Program-made: the position numbers and the translations under genes
Origin: Pseudomonas mandelii
Lineage (GTDB): Bacteria > Pseudomonadota > Gammaproteobacteria > Pseudomonadales > Pseudomonadaceae
DNA: 64,000 bases
NCBI RefSeq assembly: GCF_900106065.1
Contig: NZ_LT629796.1
Location: 992,001 to 1,056,000 of the forward strand
Direction of reading: 5' to 3'
The notes under the pieces: generated by a model
What the model was told of the DNA's origin: nothing
What the model saw: only the letters and a program-made list of their open reading frames with translations
The model's database searches: none
Part shown: in pieces, positions 1 to 9,648 of the stretch
Position numbering within the stretch: the first letter of the stretch is position 1
Layout of the letters: every line of letters starts with the position of its first letter

Positions 1-637
1 CACTCATGTTCGACTTGCGCAGGTACTCGGTGACCCAGCCGGTGTTGTCCGGCGTGATATTGGCGGCGCTGTCGAACGTCAGCAAAAACAGCCGGTCATG
101 CATCTCTTCGCCGTTGCGCTCATAGTCACCAAAACGATCGACTTCGCTGCTGCTCTGCGGAAACAGGGCCGCCTTGCGCAGTTGCTCGTCCAGATACTGG
201 GCGTGGAACAACCGGCTCGGCTCCGACCACTTGATGTAATAGCTGTCGTCGCTGACCTGAAACTTGGCCGCTTGCTGGCGCAGGGTGTCCATGTCCTCGA
301 CGAGGAAACAGAAGGAAGCATCCTGATCGCAGCTCTGCTGGGCGAAGTTGTAGTTGGTCAGCAGTCGCTGCCACAGGCGCTGGCGCAGGTTGTTGACGGC
401 CTCCAGATTAATCTTGCGCAGGCCCAGACGCTGGGCCAGGCTCGCTTCATCCAGCGACTCGCTCGCCAGCAGCACCCGCGAAAACATGAGGATTTCGGCG
501 CGTGATGCCACGTCGAACAGCGTCGGGCTGCTGAGCTTTTCCGGCCAGGTGCTGCGATCAAGCGTCGCCACATCGCCCGGCGCCGCCATGGCACCAAAGC
601 TCAATAGCCAGGCCGATAATAGAAAAACGATACGCAA
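1..637 (-). CDS. Polysaccharide deacetylase-like protein, 5' part only
   Basis: The gene runs leftward off the window, so only about 212 N-terminal residues are visible. I place the start at a TTG because a GGAG lies 8 nt upstream of it, and the next ATG upstream is out of frame. The product begins with a hydrophobic segment and an AMA-A signal cleavage site, so it is probably exported. A Cys-rich helical middle (SCDQDASFC) is followed by LLTFDS near residue 190. That position fits the first motif of a NodB polysaccharide deacetylase domain, although the usual second Asp of TFDD is Ser here. The catalytic His residues would lie outside the window. Substrate is unknown. It stands back to back with yaaA and is not part of the alginate operon. 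Confidence 0.6.
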   Translation of the reverse strand, partial: MRIVFLLSAWLLSFGAMAAPGDVATLDRSTWPEKLSSPTLFDVASRAEILMFSRVLLASESLDEASLAQRLGLRKINLEAVNNLRQRLWQRLLTNYNFAQQSCDQDASFCFLVEDMDTLRQQAAKFQVSDDSYYIKWSEPSRLFHAQYLDEQLRKAALFPQSSSEVDRFGDYERNGEEMHDRLFLLTFDSAANITPDNTGWVTEYLRKSNMS

Positions 638-710
638 TGGGATGTCTCCATAACAAAACCCGCGCGGCACTATAGCTGATCCTGCCCACATTCCCGCAGC
701 CGCACTGACC

Positions 711-806
711 CCCGTAGGAGCGAGGCTTGCCCGCGAAGGCGGTGTGTCAGTTGGCATCACCGGTAACTGGCACACCGCCTTCGCGGGCAAGCCTTGCTCC
801 TGCAGG
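711..806. repeat. Paired inverted REP elements (BIME)
   Basis: A gtaggagcgaggcttgcccg arm and its inverted copy (cgggcaagccttgctcctgc) flank a short centre. This is the typical Pseudomonas REP doublet. It lies between the deacetylase-like gene and yaaA. Confidence 0.9.
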
Positions 807-902
807 GTTTGTGCAACACCACCGATCACCTATGGACTTGATAGCTGGAGTCAACCGGTCCAACCCCCTAGAATCGCCCCCACGATTAAAGGAGACGACT
901 TC

Positions 903-1682
903 ATGCTGATGGTGATTTCCCCCGCCAAGACCCTCGACTACGAAACACCGCCGGCGACCCAGCGCTTCACCCAGCCGCAATACCTGGACCACTCCCAGGA
1001 ATTGATCATGCAACTGCGCGACCTGACGCCCGCGCAGATCAGTGAGTTGATGCACGTCTCCGACAAGATCGGCGGCCTCAACGCCGCGCGTTTCGGCAGC
1101 TGGACGCCAGCGTTCACACCGGAAAACGCCAAGCAGGCATTGCTCGCCTTCAAGGGTGACGTTTACACCGGCCTCAACGCACAAACTTTCAGCGAAGCCG
1201 ATTTCGATTACGCGCAACAGCACTTGCGCATGCTCTCAGGCCTGTACGGCCTGCTGCGTCCTCTGGACCTGATGCAACCGTATCGTCTGGAGATGGGCAC
1301 CAAACTGGCGAATGCCCGTGGCAAGGACCTGTACGCGTTCTGGGGCACCCGGATCAGCGAATGGCTGAACGAAGCCCTGGCCGATCAGGGCGACGACGTG
1401 TTGTTGAACCTGGCCTCCAACGAGTACTTCTCGGCGGTCAAACGCAGTGCCCTTAACGCACGCATTATTAATACCGACTTCAAGGACCTTAAGAACGGCC
1501 AATACAAGATCATCAGCTTCTACGCGAAAAAAGCGCGCGGAATGATGAGTCGTTTTGTCATTGAAGAGCGCGTCAACGACCCGGCAGACCTCAAAAACTT
1601 TGACGTTCAAGGCTATCGCTACAGCGCCGAACAGTCTAAACCGGACCATCTGGTGTTCCTGCGCGATCACGCGCCAGAGTAA
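903..1682 (+). CDS. yaaA: Peroxide stress protein YaaA (UPF0246/DUF328)
   Basis: The 259-residue product matches YaaA throughout, with [14 protein letters not shown] at the N-terminus and internal [22 protein letters not shown] and [10 protein letters not shown] blocks. In E. coli, YaaA limits intracellular free iron and protects DNA during hydrogen peroxide stress; it is cytosolic and binds DNA. The start is fixed by AAAGGAGA 6 nt upstream. It is monocistronic and followed by about 800 nt of non-coding DNA before algD. The length is normal and nothing is missing. Confidence 0.95.
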   Translation: MLMVISPAKTLDYETPPATQRFTQPQYLDHSQELIMQLRDLTPAQISELMHVSDKIGGLNAARFGSWTPAFTPENAKQALLAFKGDVYTGLNAQTFSEADFDYAQQHLRMLSGLYGLLRPLDLMQPYRLEMGTKLANARGKDLYAFWGTRISEWLNEALADQGDDVLLNLASNEYFSAVKRSALNARIINTDFKDLKNGQYKIISFYAKKARGMMSRFVIEERVNDPADLKNFDVQGYRYSAEQSKPDHLVFLRDHAPE

Positions 1683-1831
1683 GCACCTGACCGGCGCACG
1701 ACGGCAAAAAATCGTCGTGCGTCGACGTCTGATCGTCCAACAATTCCCCACCTTGTTCGCCGACTTATTGGCGCCAGAAATCCATCGCCTGATTTTCTAA
1801 CTTTAGTTTCACTCGACTTTGATGTTTTTTT

Positions 1832-1869
1832 TCAGTAGTGGCACTGAAATTTTTTATCAGTAGTGGCAC
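1832..1869. promoter_or_regulatory. Direct repeat TCAGTAGTGGCAC upstream of algD
   Basis: The 13-mer TCAGTAGTGGCAC occurs at 1832-1844 and again at 1857-1869, 25 bp apart, in an AT-rich setting between yaaA and algD. The spacing of about 2.4 helical turns suggests tandem binding sites for a regulator. The regulator is unknown; AmrZ or AlgR are possibilities because both act far upstream of algD in relatives. Confidence 0.45.
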
Positions 1870-1993
1870 AAAACTATCTGACTCGATAATAAGCCTATAT
1901 ATAAAGGGCCAAACGGCAAGTGCTATCAATCTGAGAGCAGTGCCATCTTTCCCAATATTTCAAGAAATTACAGAATCGGCGATGGGCGGGCAG

Positions 1994-2020
1994 GAACTAT
2001 GTCCAAATGCGTAGCTCATA
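1994..2020 (+). promoter_or_regulatory. Candidate AlgU (sigma-22) promoter, distal
   Basis: GAACTA, 16 nt, then TCATA resembles the AlgU consensus GAACTT-N16-TCtgA. It would give an algD leader of about 460 nt. A long leader is known for algD in P. aeruginosa (about 370 nt). This is a pattern match only; a second candidate lies at 2368. Confidence 0.35.
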
Positions 2021-2367
2021 CCACCGGTAACGATTTTCTCGATGCATGTACGAGATAACTTACGCAGAGAAGAGCGTCACATAGCGAAGTTGTCACATTA
2101 ACTTCTGCAGACCGGACCTCTAATTTGGGCAACACATACAGGACAGGAGATACGCTTATCAATATCCCCTTCAAGGCCAAGGCTGCGCCCCTATAAACGT
2201 GCTCACCTGAGCACCCAACCGCTTGATTTACGGGCTTATTGCCTGGCATTGAGCGCGCAAGACCTTTGCACACGGTCCTCTGATTAGAAGATCGGCTGCA
2301 TAACAGGGCATATCAGAATAATAAGGCCTAGTTGCGCACATCTTGAGTGCACTTATTTAGACACTCG

Positions 2368-2395
2368 GAACTTTGTATGCCTGCACGCGGCACTG
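2368..2395 (+). promoter_or_regulatory. Candidate AlgU promoter, proximal to algD
   Basis: A perfect GGAACTT -35 lies 118 nt upstream of the algD start, in the same CGGAACTT context as known AlgU promoters. The -10 region at the right distance (CACTG) is poor. It may be the true promoter with a degenerate -10, or a decoy. The rest of 1683-2490 holds no gene that I can see. Confidence 0.35.
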
Positions 2396-2490
2396 CGGCG
2401 CCCGTAAGGCCGCACTTGCGAGTGCACTATAACGATGAACACCATTAACTCCGGCCATGTAATGGCTTGATAAACACAGAGGTAATTGCG

Positions 2491-3807
2491 ATGCGCATCA
2501 GCATATTTGGTTTGGGTTACGTCGGCGCAGTATGTGCCGGTTGCCTGTCTGCACGGGGCCATGACGTCGTTGGCGTCGATGTTGCCAAAGACAAAATCGA
2601 TATGATCAACGCCGGCCGTTCGCCGATCGTTGAACCGGGTCTGGGCGAACTGCTGAAGAAGGGTATCGAGACGGGCAAATTGCGCGGCACGACCAACTTC
2701 GCCGAAGCGATTCGCGACACCGACCTGTCGATGATCTGCGTCGGTACGCCGAGCAAGAAGAACGGCGACCTGGAACTGAACTACATCGAAGCGGTGTGCC
2801 GCGAGATCGGTTTTGTCCTGCGTGACAAGACCACCCGCCACACCATCGTGGTTCGCAGCACCGTGCTGCCGGGCACTGTCGCAAACGTTGTCATCCCGAT
2901 CCTCGAAGACTGCTCCGGCAAGAAAGCCGGTGTCGACTTCGGCGTTGCAGTGAACCCTGAGTTCCTGCGTGAAAGCACCGCGATCGCCGATTACGACCTG
3001 CCGCCAATGACCGTCATCGGCGAGTTCGACAAGGCCTCGGGCGACGTTCTGCAATCGCTGTACGAAGAGCTCGACGCACCGATCATCCGCAAGGACATCG
3101 CTGTCGCCGAGATGATCAAGTACACCTGCAACGTGTGGCACGCCACCAAGGTGACCTTCGCCAACGAGATCGGCAATATCGCCAAGGCTGTCGGCGTCGA
3201 TGGCCGTGAAGTGATGGAGGTGGTCTGCCAGGACAAGACGCTGAACCTGTCCCAGTACTACATGCGTCCTGGCTTCGCGTTCGGCGGCTCTTGCCTGCCG
3301 AAGGACGTTCGCGCCCTGACCTACCGCGCCGGCTCGCTGGACGTGGAAGCACCGCTGCTGAACTCGCTGATGCGCAGTAACGAGTCCCAGGTGCAGAACG
3401 CCTTCGACATCGTTTCCAGCCACGACAAACGCAAAGTCGCCCTGCTGGGCCTGAGCTTCAAGGCCGGCACCGATGACCTGCGCGAAAGCCCGCTGGTAGA
3501 TCTGGCGGAAATGCTGATCGGCAAGGGCTACGACCTGAGCATCTACGACAGCAACGTCGAATACGCCCGTGTCCACGGCGCGAACAAGGATTACATCGAG
3601 TCGAAGATCCCTCACGTCTCGTCCTTGCTCAACGCTGACTTCGACGACGTGATCGCCAACTCCGACGTGATCATCCTCGGCAACCGTGACGAGAAATTCC
3701 GCGCCCTGGCGCAGAACGCTCCACACGGCAAGCAAGTCGTCGACCTGGTTGGCTTCATGTCCAAAGCCACCAGCGTCAGCGGTCGTACCGAAGGCATCTG
3801 CTGGTAA
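2491..3807 (+). CDS. algD: GDP-mannose 6-dehydrogenase AlgD
   Basis: A 438-residue UDP-glucose/GDP-mannose dehydrogenase. It makes the four-electron oxidation of GDP-mannose to GDP-mannuronate, the committed step of alginate synthesis, in the cytosol with NAD. The N-terminal Rossmann motif is FGLGYVG near residue 5. The catalytic Cys is C268 in FGGSCLPKD, at the same number as in P. aeruginosa. The C-terminal domain carries GLSFKAGTDDLRESP. I chose the ATG at 2491 (AGAGG 9 nt upstream, MRISIFGLGYVG as in the family) over an in-frame TTG 8 codons earlier. It is the first gene of the operon, behind the long regulatory region. The 218 nt to alg8 are filled by REP elements. Confidence 0.98.
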   Translation: MRISIFGLGYVGAVCAGCLSARGHDVVGVDVAKDKIDMINAGRSPIVEPGLGELLKKGIETGKLRGTTNFAEAIRDTDLSMICVGTPSKKNGDLELNYIEAVCREIGFVLRDKTTRHTIVVRSTVLPGTVANVVIPILEDCSGKKAGVDFGVAVNPEFLRESTAIADYDLPPMTVIGEFDKASGDVLQSLYEELDAPIIRKDIAVAEMIKYTCNVWHATKVTFANEIGNIAKAVGVDGREVMEVVCQDKTLNLSQYYMRPGFAFGGSCLPKDVRALTYRAGSLDVEAPLLNSLMRSNESQVQNAFDIVSSHDKRKVALLGLSFKAGTDDLRESPLVDLAEMLIGKGYDLSIYDSNVEYARVHGANKDYIESKIPHVSSLLNADFDDVIANSDVIILGNRDEKFRALAQNAPHGKQVVDLVGFMSKATSVSGRTEGICW

Positions 3808-3820
3808 CAAGCCGTTCCCT

Positions 3821-3962
3821 GTAGGAGCCAGGCTTGCCGGCGAACCAGACGACTTGATGTGTCAGGTACACCGCCTCGCTCCTGTAGGAGCCAGGCTTGC
3901 CGGCGAACCAGGCAACGCGGTGTGTCAAGCACACCGCCTTCGCGGGCGAGCCTCGCTCCTAC
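3821..3962. repeat. Three REP units in the algD-alg8 gap
   Basis: Two direct copies of gtaggagccaggcttgccgg, with a variant ccggcg core, are followed by one inverted copy (cgcgggcgagcctcgctcct). Together they form a strong compound stem-loop in the polycistronic mRNA. There is no T-run, so it is not a classical terminator. Confidence 0.9.
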
Positions 3963-4025
3963 GGTTTTTTATGCCTGCCTTAACCCCATCGGGCCACCCC
4001 ACAGGCTCGCCCGAGATAGAGACGG

Positions 4026-5516
4026 ATGCAGATTATGCACAGGCTAAAGCACGGCCTACTTCAGGCCGCCGGTTGGCTGTTTTACCTAAGTTTATTGATG
4101 GGCATCGCCATGGCGTTGCCTGCGTCCACATTCGATTCCGATTCGAAGGATTTTATCTTCCTCATCGGTTTCATCGGCATCTGGCGCTACTCGATGGGCG
4201 CCACGCACTTTGTGCGCGGGATGCTGTTTCTGTACGTGGTCTACCCGCACCTGCGGCGCAAAGTGCGCAAGCTGGGTGACGCGGCAAACCCGTCCCATGT
4301 TTTCTTGATGGTCACCAGCTTCCGTATCGACGCGCTGACCACCGCCCAGGTCTACGCCTCCGTCATTCGCGAAGCGATCGACTGCGGCCTGCCGACCACC
4401 ATGGTCTGCTCCATCGTCGAAATGTCCGATGAGAAGCTGGTGAAAAGCCTTTGGACGAAGATGAATCCGCCGGATCGGGTCAAGCTCGACTTCGTGCGCA
4501 TTCCCGGCACCGGCAAGCGTGATGGCCTGGCCTACGGTTTCCGCGCCATCTCCCGCCACCTGCCGGACGACCGCGCAGTGGTTGCAGTGATCGATGGCGA
4601 CACCGTGCTCGCCGAGGGCACCGTGCTCAAGACCGTGCCGTGGTTCCAGCTGTTCGGCAATGTCGGCGGCCTGACCACCAACGAGTTCTGCGAAGTGCGC
4701 GGCGGCTACATCATGAGCGAATGGCACAAACTGCGATTTGCCCAGCGCCACATCAACATGTGCTCGATGGCCTTGTCCAAGCGAGTACTGACCATGACCG
4801 GCCGGATGTCGGTGTTTCGCGCAACCGTGGTCACCAACCCGGACTTCATCGCCGACGTGGAAAGCGACTCGCTGCAACACTGGCGCCTGGGCCGCTTCAA
4901 GTTCCTGACCGGTGACGACAAGTCGAGCTGGTTCAGCCTGATGCGCCTGGGCTACGACACGTTCTACGTGCCGGACGCCGCGATCCACACCGTGGAGCAT
5001 CCGCCGGAAAAAAGCTTCATCAAGGCCAGTCGCAAACTGATGTTCCGCTGGTACGGCAACAACCTGCGCCAGAACGCCCGCGCCCTGGGCCTGGGGGTTA
5101 AACGCCTCGGCCTGTTCACCTCGGTGGTGCTGTTCGATCAGCGCGTGTCGATGTGGACCTCGTTGCTGGGCTTGACGGTCGCGCTGATCGCCAGCTTCAA
5201 GTACGGCACCGCGTTCATCCTGGTGTACCTGCTGTGGATCGGCATTACCCGCCTGATCCTGACCGTGCTGCTGTCGTTGTCCGGCCACCGGATCGGCCCG
5301 GCCTACCCGGCGATTCTCTATTACAACCAGATCGTCGGCGCGCTGGTGAAGATCTACGTGTTCTTCCGTCTCGACCAACAGTCCTGGACTCGCCAGCCCA
5401 CTTCCCTGACCCGTGACCTCGCCAGCTTTCAACGTTGGTTCAACACCTGGTCGTCTCGGACCATGACCTTCTCCGCCGGCAGCATCTTTGTTGCCGTGCT
5501 GCTGATGATGGTCTGA
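4026..5516 (+). CDS. alg8: Mannuronan synthase Alg8 (GT2)
   Basis: A 496-residue inner-membrane family 2 glycosyltransferase. It polymerises mannuronate from GDP-mannuronate and threads the chain across the membrane with Alg44. Two hydrophobic segments lie in the first 85 residues. The catalytic domain carries VIDGDT (D190, D192), LTGDD and the [13 protein letters not shown] block in place of QxxRW. Several membrane helices follow to the C-terminus. The start could be M1 (MQIMHRL) or the ATG 3 codons later. It is 36 nt upstream of alg44, whose PilZ domain it needs for activity. Confidence 0.97.
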   Translation: MQIMHRLKHGLLQAAGWLFYLSLLMGIAMALPASTFDSDSKDFIFLIGFIGIWRYSMGATHFVRGMLFLYVVYPHLRRKVRKLGDAANPSHVFLMVTSFRIDALTTAQVYASVIREAIDCGLPTTMVCSIVEMSDEKLVKSLWTKMNPPDRVKLDFVRIPGTGKRDGLAYGFRAISRHLPDDRAVVAVIDGDTVLAEGTVLKTVPWFQLFGNVGGLTTNEFCEVRGGYIMSEWHKLRFAQRHINMCSMALSKRVLTMTGRMSVFRATVVTNPDFIADVESDSLQHWRLGRFKFLTGDDKSSWFSLMRLGYDTFYVPDAAIHTVEHPPEKSFIKASRKLMFRWYGNNLRQNARALGLGVKRLGLFTSVVLFDQRVSMWTSLLGLTVALIASFKYGTAFILVYLLWIGITRLILTVLLSLSGHRIGPAYPAILYYNQIVGALVKIYVFFRLDQQSWTRQPTSLTRDLASFQRWFNTWSSRTMTFSAGSIFVAVLLMMV

Positions 5517-5552
5517 CCGCCCCCTTATTGAATTAACCAGGAAAACGCCCCT

Positions 5553-6722
5553 ATGAATACCGCCGTCAACGCCAACGTAGTGCATGAGTCAGAAGCCCAG
5601 CGCCAACACGCCCGAGTGAAAATCCCGGCCAAGCTGCGTTTCTTCGGTCCCGACCGGACCCCGGTGGAAGCTCGAGTGATCGACCTCTCCGCTGGCGGCC
5701 TGGCCTTCAACGCCGGTCAGCTGCCGCTGAAAACCGGCGATGTGTACAAGGCGCGCCTGCAATTCGTCATCGATAACCTCGGTCTGGCCATGGACGTGGA
5801 ATTGCTGATCCGCTCCGTCGACCGCCAGACCGGCCGCATCGGTTGTCAGTTCCAGAACCTGGAGCCCCAGGATATTTCCACCCTGCGTCACCTGATCACT
5901 TCGCACCTGGCCGGCGACATCGTCAGCATGGGTGAAGTGCTGGCGACCCTGCAGCGCGACAACTTCACCAAGGCGCGCAAGATGAAGGACGGTGGCCACG
6001 GCATGACCGCGTTCGGTCGTCTGCGCGCCGTGACCTTCAGCCTGGCGATTTTCATCGTCGGCCTCGCGGCGTTCGGTTTCATCTTCAAGTCGGTGTACGG
6101 CATGTACTTCGTCAGCCACGCCCAGGCGGGCCTGGTCAGCGTGGCAGGCATGAACATCACCATGCCCCGCGACGGCACCGTACAGAGCCTGATCAAGGCT
6201 GACGGCGTTGCTGCCAAAGGCGCGCCGCTCGCAACGTTCAGCACCAGCATGCTCGACGTACTCAAGGGCCATCTGGACGACAACCAACTGCAACCGGCCA
6301 AGGTTGAAGAACTGTTCGGCAAGCAAATGACCGGCACCCTGACCTCGCCGTGCGATTGCACCGTGGCCCAGCAACTGGTCGCCGACGGTCAGTACGCCAG
6401 CAAAGGCGACGTGATCTTCCAACTGGTGCCGCGCAACAGCGAAGCCAATGTTGAAGCGCGCTTCTCCTATCGCCAGTTCGGCGATGTGCTGCCAGGCAAC
6501 ACGGTCAGCTTCCAGATCGCCGGTGAAGACAAAACCCGCAGCGGCAAGATCGTCAGCAGCACCAGCCTGAAAAGCGCCGACCTTTCCTCGGACATCCGCG
6601 TGCTGATCCAGCCTGACGAGCCGCTCGACAGCAAGTTCGCCGGTCGCCCGGTTGAAGTGAACAGCACCCGTGGTCCGAACCTGAACTGGCTGATCGACAA
6701 AGCCATGGCCGCCGGTATTTAA
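5553..6722 (+). CDS. alg44: Alginate co-polymerase Alg44, c-di-GMP-binding PilZ protein
   Basis: A 389-residue inner-membrane partner of Alg8. The N-terminal PilZ domain has the full c-di-GMP motif: R17 and R21 in QRQHAR, then D44, S46 and G49 in DLSAGG. A single membrane helix lies around residues 155-180. A periplasmic barrel-sandwich (HlyD-like) region follows, which is thought to link the synthase to AlgK/AlgE. C-di-GMP binding is required for alginate polymerisation in P. aeruginosa. All key residues are present, so this operon should respond to the diguanylate cyclases and phosphodiesterases encoded further along the window. Confidence 0.97.
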   Translation: MNTAVNANVVHESEAQRQHARVKIPAKLRFFGPDRTPVEARVIDLSAGGLAFNAGQLPLKTGDVYKARLQFVIDNLGLAMDVELLIRSVDRQTGRIGCQFQNLEPQDISTLRHLITSHLAGDIVSMGEVLATLQRDNFTKARKMKDGGHGMTAFGRLRAVTFSLAIFIVGLAAFGFIFKSVYGMYFVSHAQAGLVSVAGMNITMPRDGTVQSLIKADGVAAKGAPLATFSTSMLDVLKGHLDDNQLQPAKVEELFGKQMTGTLTSPCDCTVAQQLVADGQYASKGDVIFQLVPRNSEANVEARFSYRQFGDVLPGNTVSFQIAGEDKTRSGKIVSSTSLKSADLSSDIRVLIQPDEPLDSKFAGRPVEVNSTRGPNLNWLIDKAMAAGI

Positions 6723-6731
6723 GCAGAGGAC

Positions 6732-8138
6732 ATGCCCGTGACTAGCCCACTCAGAATCCTGCCGGTCCCGCTGACCCTGGCCATGGCAATTGCTCTGGCC
6801 GGTTGTGCCGGCCTTCCAGACCAACGTCTGGCTAACGAAGCCCTCAAGCGCGGTGACACCGCGCTGGCGGCGCAGAATTACCAGCAACTGGCAGACCTGG
6901 GCTACAGCGAAGCACAGGTTGGCCTGGCCGATATCCAGGTCGATAGCCGTGACCCGGCGCAGATCAAACAGGCCGAGGCGACTTATCGCGCCGCGGCCAG
7001 CGTCTCGCCGCGGGCCCAGGCTCGCCTGGGTCGTCTGCTGGTGGCCAAACCCGGCTCCACCGAAGCCGAACAGCACGAAGCCGAAGGCCTGTTGAAAAAA
7101 GCCTCGGCCGCTGGTGAAGGCAACACCCTGATCCCGCTGGCGATGCTGTACCTGCAATACCCGCACAGTTTCCCCAACGTCAACGCCCAGCAGCAGATCA
7201 GCCAATGGCGCGCCGAGGGCAAACCGGAAGCGGGCCTGGCTCAAGTGCTGCTCTATCGCACCCAGGGCACTTACGACCAGCACCTGGACGAAGTGGAAAC
7301 CATCTGCAAAGCGGCGTTGAACACCACCGACATCTGCTACGTCGAACTGGCCACGGTCTATCAGAAACAGGCCAAGCCTGAGCAACAGGCCGAGCTGATC
7401 AAGCAGATGCAAGCCGCTCACGCTCGCGGCACGGTCACCGCTCAACGCGTGGACAGTGTGGCTCGCGTATTAGGCGATGCGAGCCTGGGCAAGACCGACG
7501 AGAAAACCGCTCAGTCGCTGCTCGAAGGCATCGCTCCGGGCTACCCCGCTTCCTGGGTCAGCCTCGCACAATTGCTCTACGACTTCCCGGAACTGGGCGA
7601 CGTCGACACGATGATGAAGTATCTGGACAACGGCCGCGCCGCCGACCAGCCGCGCGCCGAACTGTTGCTGGGCAAGCTCTATTACGAAGGCAAAATGGTG
7701 CCGGCCGACGCGAAGGCCGCCGAAGAACACTTCAAGAAAGCCGTCGACCGAGAAGTGGCCGCCGATTACTACCTCGGCCAGATCTACCGTCGCGGTTACC
7801 TGGGCCAGGTCTATTCGCAGAAAGCGCTGGACCACCTGCTCAAGGCTGCGCGCAACGGCCAGAACAGCGCCGACTTCGCCATTGCCCAACTGTTTTCCCA
7901 AGGCAAGGGCACCAAGCCCGACCCGCTTAACGCTTACGTCTTCAGCCAATTGGCCAAGACGCAGAACACCCCGCAAGCCACCGAGCTTGCGCAAACACTC
8001 GAAGCCCAACTGCCGCCTGCCCAGCTCGCCGAGGCCAAACGCCTGTTGAAACAAGAACAGGACGTTCGTGGTGCCTTGAGCCAGAACACGCTGGAACTGC
8101 ATGCCCTGCAAGAAGAAGACGGCGAGGAATCCCTATGA
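6732..8138 (+). CDS. algK: Outer-membrane lipoprotein AlgK (Sel1/TPR scaffold)
   Basis: A 468-residue lipoprotein with lipobox LAGC at C25. The rest is a run of Sel1-like TPR repeats, for example [27 protein letters not shown] and [16 protein letters not shown]. AlgK assists the localisation of the AlgE porin and bridges the periplasmic alginate complex. The start ATG has AGAGG 6 nt upstream and lies 9 nt after alg44. Its stop overlaps the algE start (ATGA), which implies translational coupling of scaffold and porin. Confidence 0.96.
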   Translation: MPVTSPLRILPVPLTLAMAIALAGCAGLPDQRLANEALKRGDTALAAQNYQQLADLGYSEAQVGLADIQVDSRDPAQIKQAEATYRAAASVSPRAQARLGRLLVAKPGSTEAEQHEAEGLLKKASAAGEGNTLIPLAMLYLQYPHSFPNVNAQQQISQWRAEGKPEAGLAQVLLYRTQGTYDQHLDEVETICKAALNTTDICYVELATVYQKQAKPEQQAELIKQMQAAHARGTVTAQRVDSVARVLGDASLGKTDEKTAQSLLEGIAPGYPASWVSLAQLLYDFPELGDVDTMMKYLDNGRAADQPRAELLLGKLYYEGKMVPADAKAAEEHFKKAVDREVAADYYLGQIYRRGYLGQVYSQKALDHLLKAARNGQNSADFAIAQLFSQGKGTKPDPLNAYVFSQLAKTQNTPQATELAQTLEAQLPPAQLAEAKRLLKQEQDVRGALSQNTLELHALQEEDGEESL

Positions 8139-9622
8139 AGCTGAATCCATTCGTGAAGGCCGGTATTGGCCTGTCGTTCGCCCTGTTGTGGTCGTGCCCG
8201 ACCCTGGCGGCCCTGACTGAAAGCAAAAACTACGGCCTTGATGTGAAAATCACCGGCCAGTCCCAAGACGACACCGATCTGGGCACCGCAAGCGGCGGCG
8301 ACGTCAACGGCGTCGGCCTCGACCTGCGTCCATGGATCTACGGCGAAAGCGGCGCGTGGAGCGGCTACGCCATGGGTCAGGCCGTGACGTCCACCGACAT
8401 CATCGAGACCGACACGCTGCAGCAGGCCGACAGCGACGGCACCCAGACCACCGACAACGGTGATCGCAAGAGCAAGAAAAACTACCTGGCGATGCGCGAG
8501 TTCTGGGTCGGCTACAGCGGCCTGACGCCGTACCCTGGCGAGATCCTCAAGCTCGGTCGCCAGCGCCTGCGCAACGACGACGGCCAATGGCGCGACACCA
8601 ACATCGAAGCCCTGAACTGGACCTTCGACACCACCCTGTTGCGTGCCAACGCCGGTGTGGCCGAACGCTTCAGCGAGTACCGCACCGACCTCAACGAGCT
8701 GGCTCCGAAAGACAAGGATCGCCTGCACGCTTACGCCGATGCGGCGTATCAGTGGACACCGGGCAACTGGGTCGGCATTCGTGGTCATCACACCCACGAT
8801 GACGGCAAGCTTGACTATCCGCAACCTGGTGTTCCGGCCGATTCTCTGGACAAGAAAGAGAACGGCGACATCAGCTGGATCGGCCTGACCGCCGACAGCG
8901 ATGCCTACAACTGGCGCAACACCAACACCGTCAATTACTGGGGCAGCGTCACCGGCATGAGCGGCGACCGCGACACGGTCAATCCGCTGAACGCCGACGG
9001 CACTCCGCCGGCACAAGCCAAGACCAGCGGCAACGTCGATGGCTGGGCCACTGACCTGGGCGTGCGTCTGCGCCTCGATCCGCAATGGCAAGTCGGTGCA
9101 GCCTATGCCCGCGCCAGCGCCGATTACGAACAGAACGGCCTGGAAAGCAATCGCTCGAACTACACCGGTACCCGTTCGCGGGTTCACCGTTTCGGCGAAG
9201 CCTTCCGTGGCGAAATGAACAACATGCAGACCGCTACGCTGTTCGGCTCGTGGATGCTCAACGACGAATACGACGCCAGCGTGATCTACCACAAATTCTG
9301 GCGTGTCGACGGCAACAAGCCGGTCGGCAGCAACGGCATCAACGCCGTGCAGAACGACACCGACGACGTGACCGGCGCCGTGCTCTCCAGCACGTCCCTG
9401 CCGCTGGAAGATGGCAACAAAGACCTCGGCCAGGAAATGGACGTGGTCGTCACCAAGTACTTCAAGCAAGGCCTGCTGCCGGCCTCCCTGAGTCAGTCGA
9501 TCGATGAGCCTTCGGCCCTCGTGCGCTTGCGTGGCGGTGTGTTCAAGCCGGGCGATGCGTATGGCAAAGGCGTCGATTCGTACATGCACCGCGCGTTTAT
9601 CGACGTGATCTGGCGCTTCTGA
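8135..9622 (+). CDS. algE: Alginate outer-membrane porin AlgE
   Basis: A 495-residue outer-membrane beta-barrel that exports the anionic alginate chain. A signal peptide (about 26 residues, cleaved near TLA-ALTE) is followed by alternating amphipathic strands rich in Trp, Tyr and Arg. It ends in the aromatic terminal strand FIDVIWRF, the signal for Bam insertion. The start overlaps the algK stop. The length is close to that of P. aeruginosa AlgE (490 residues). Confidence 0.96.
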   Translation: MKLNPFVKAGIGLSFALLWSCPTLAALTESKNYGLDVKITGQSQDDTDLGTASGGDVNGVGLDLRPWIYGESGAWSGYAMGQAVTSTDIIETDTLQQADSDGTQTTDNGDRKSKKNYLAMREFWVGYSGLTPYPGEILKLGRQRLRNDDGQWRDTNIEALNWTFDTTLLRANAGVAERFSEYRTDLNELAPKDKDRLHAYADAAYQWTPGNWVGIRGHHTHDDGKLDYPQPGVPADSLDKKENGDISWIGLTADSDAYNWRNTNTVNYWGSVTGMSGDRDTVNPLNADGTPPAQAKTSGNVDGWATDLGVRLRLDPQWQVGAAYARASADYEQNGLESNRSNYTGTRSRVHRFGEAFRGEMNNMQTATLFGSWMLNDEYDASVIYHKFWRVDGNKPVGSNGINAVQNDTDDVTGAVLSSTSLPLEDGNKDLGQEMDVVVTKYFKQGLLPASLSQSIDEPSALVRLRGGVFKPGDAYGKGVDSYMHRAFIDVIWRF

Positions 9623-9648
9623 TGCGAACCGCGAAGGGAGTTCCTGAC

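Noticed and set aside
2353..9589. Very long open frames antisense to algD, alg8, alg44/algK and algE (up to about 600 codons)
   Set aside because: They mirror GC-rich codon bias of the real genes, show low-complexity Gln/Val/His-rich text and no family resemblance, and lack ribosome-binding sites.
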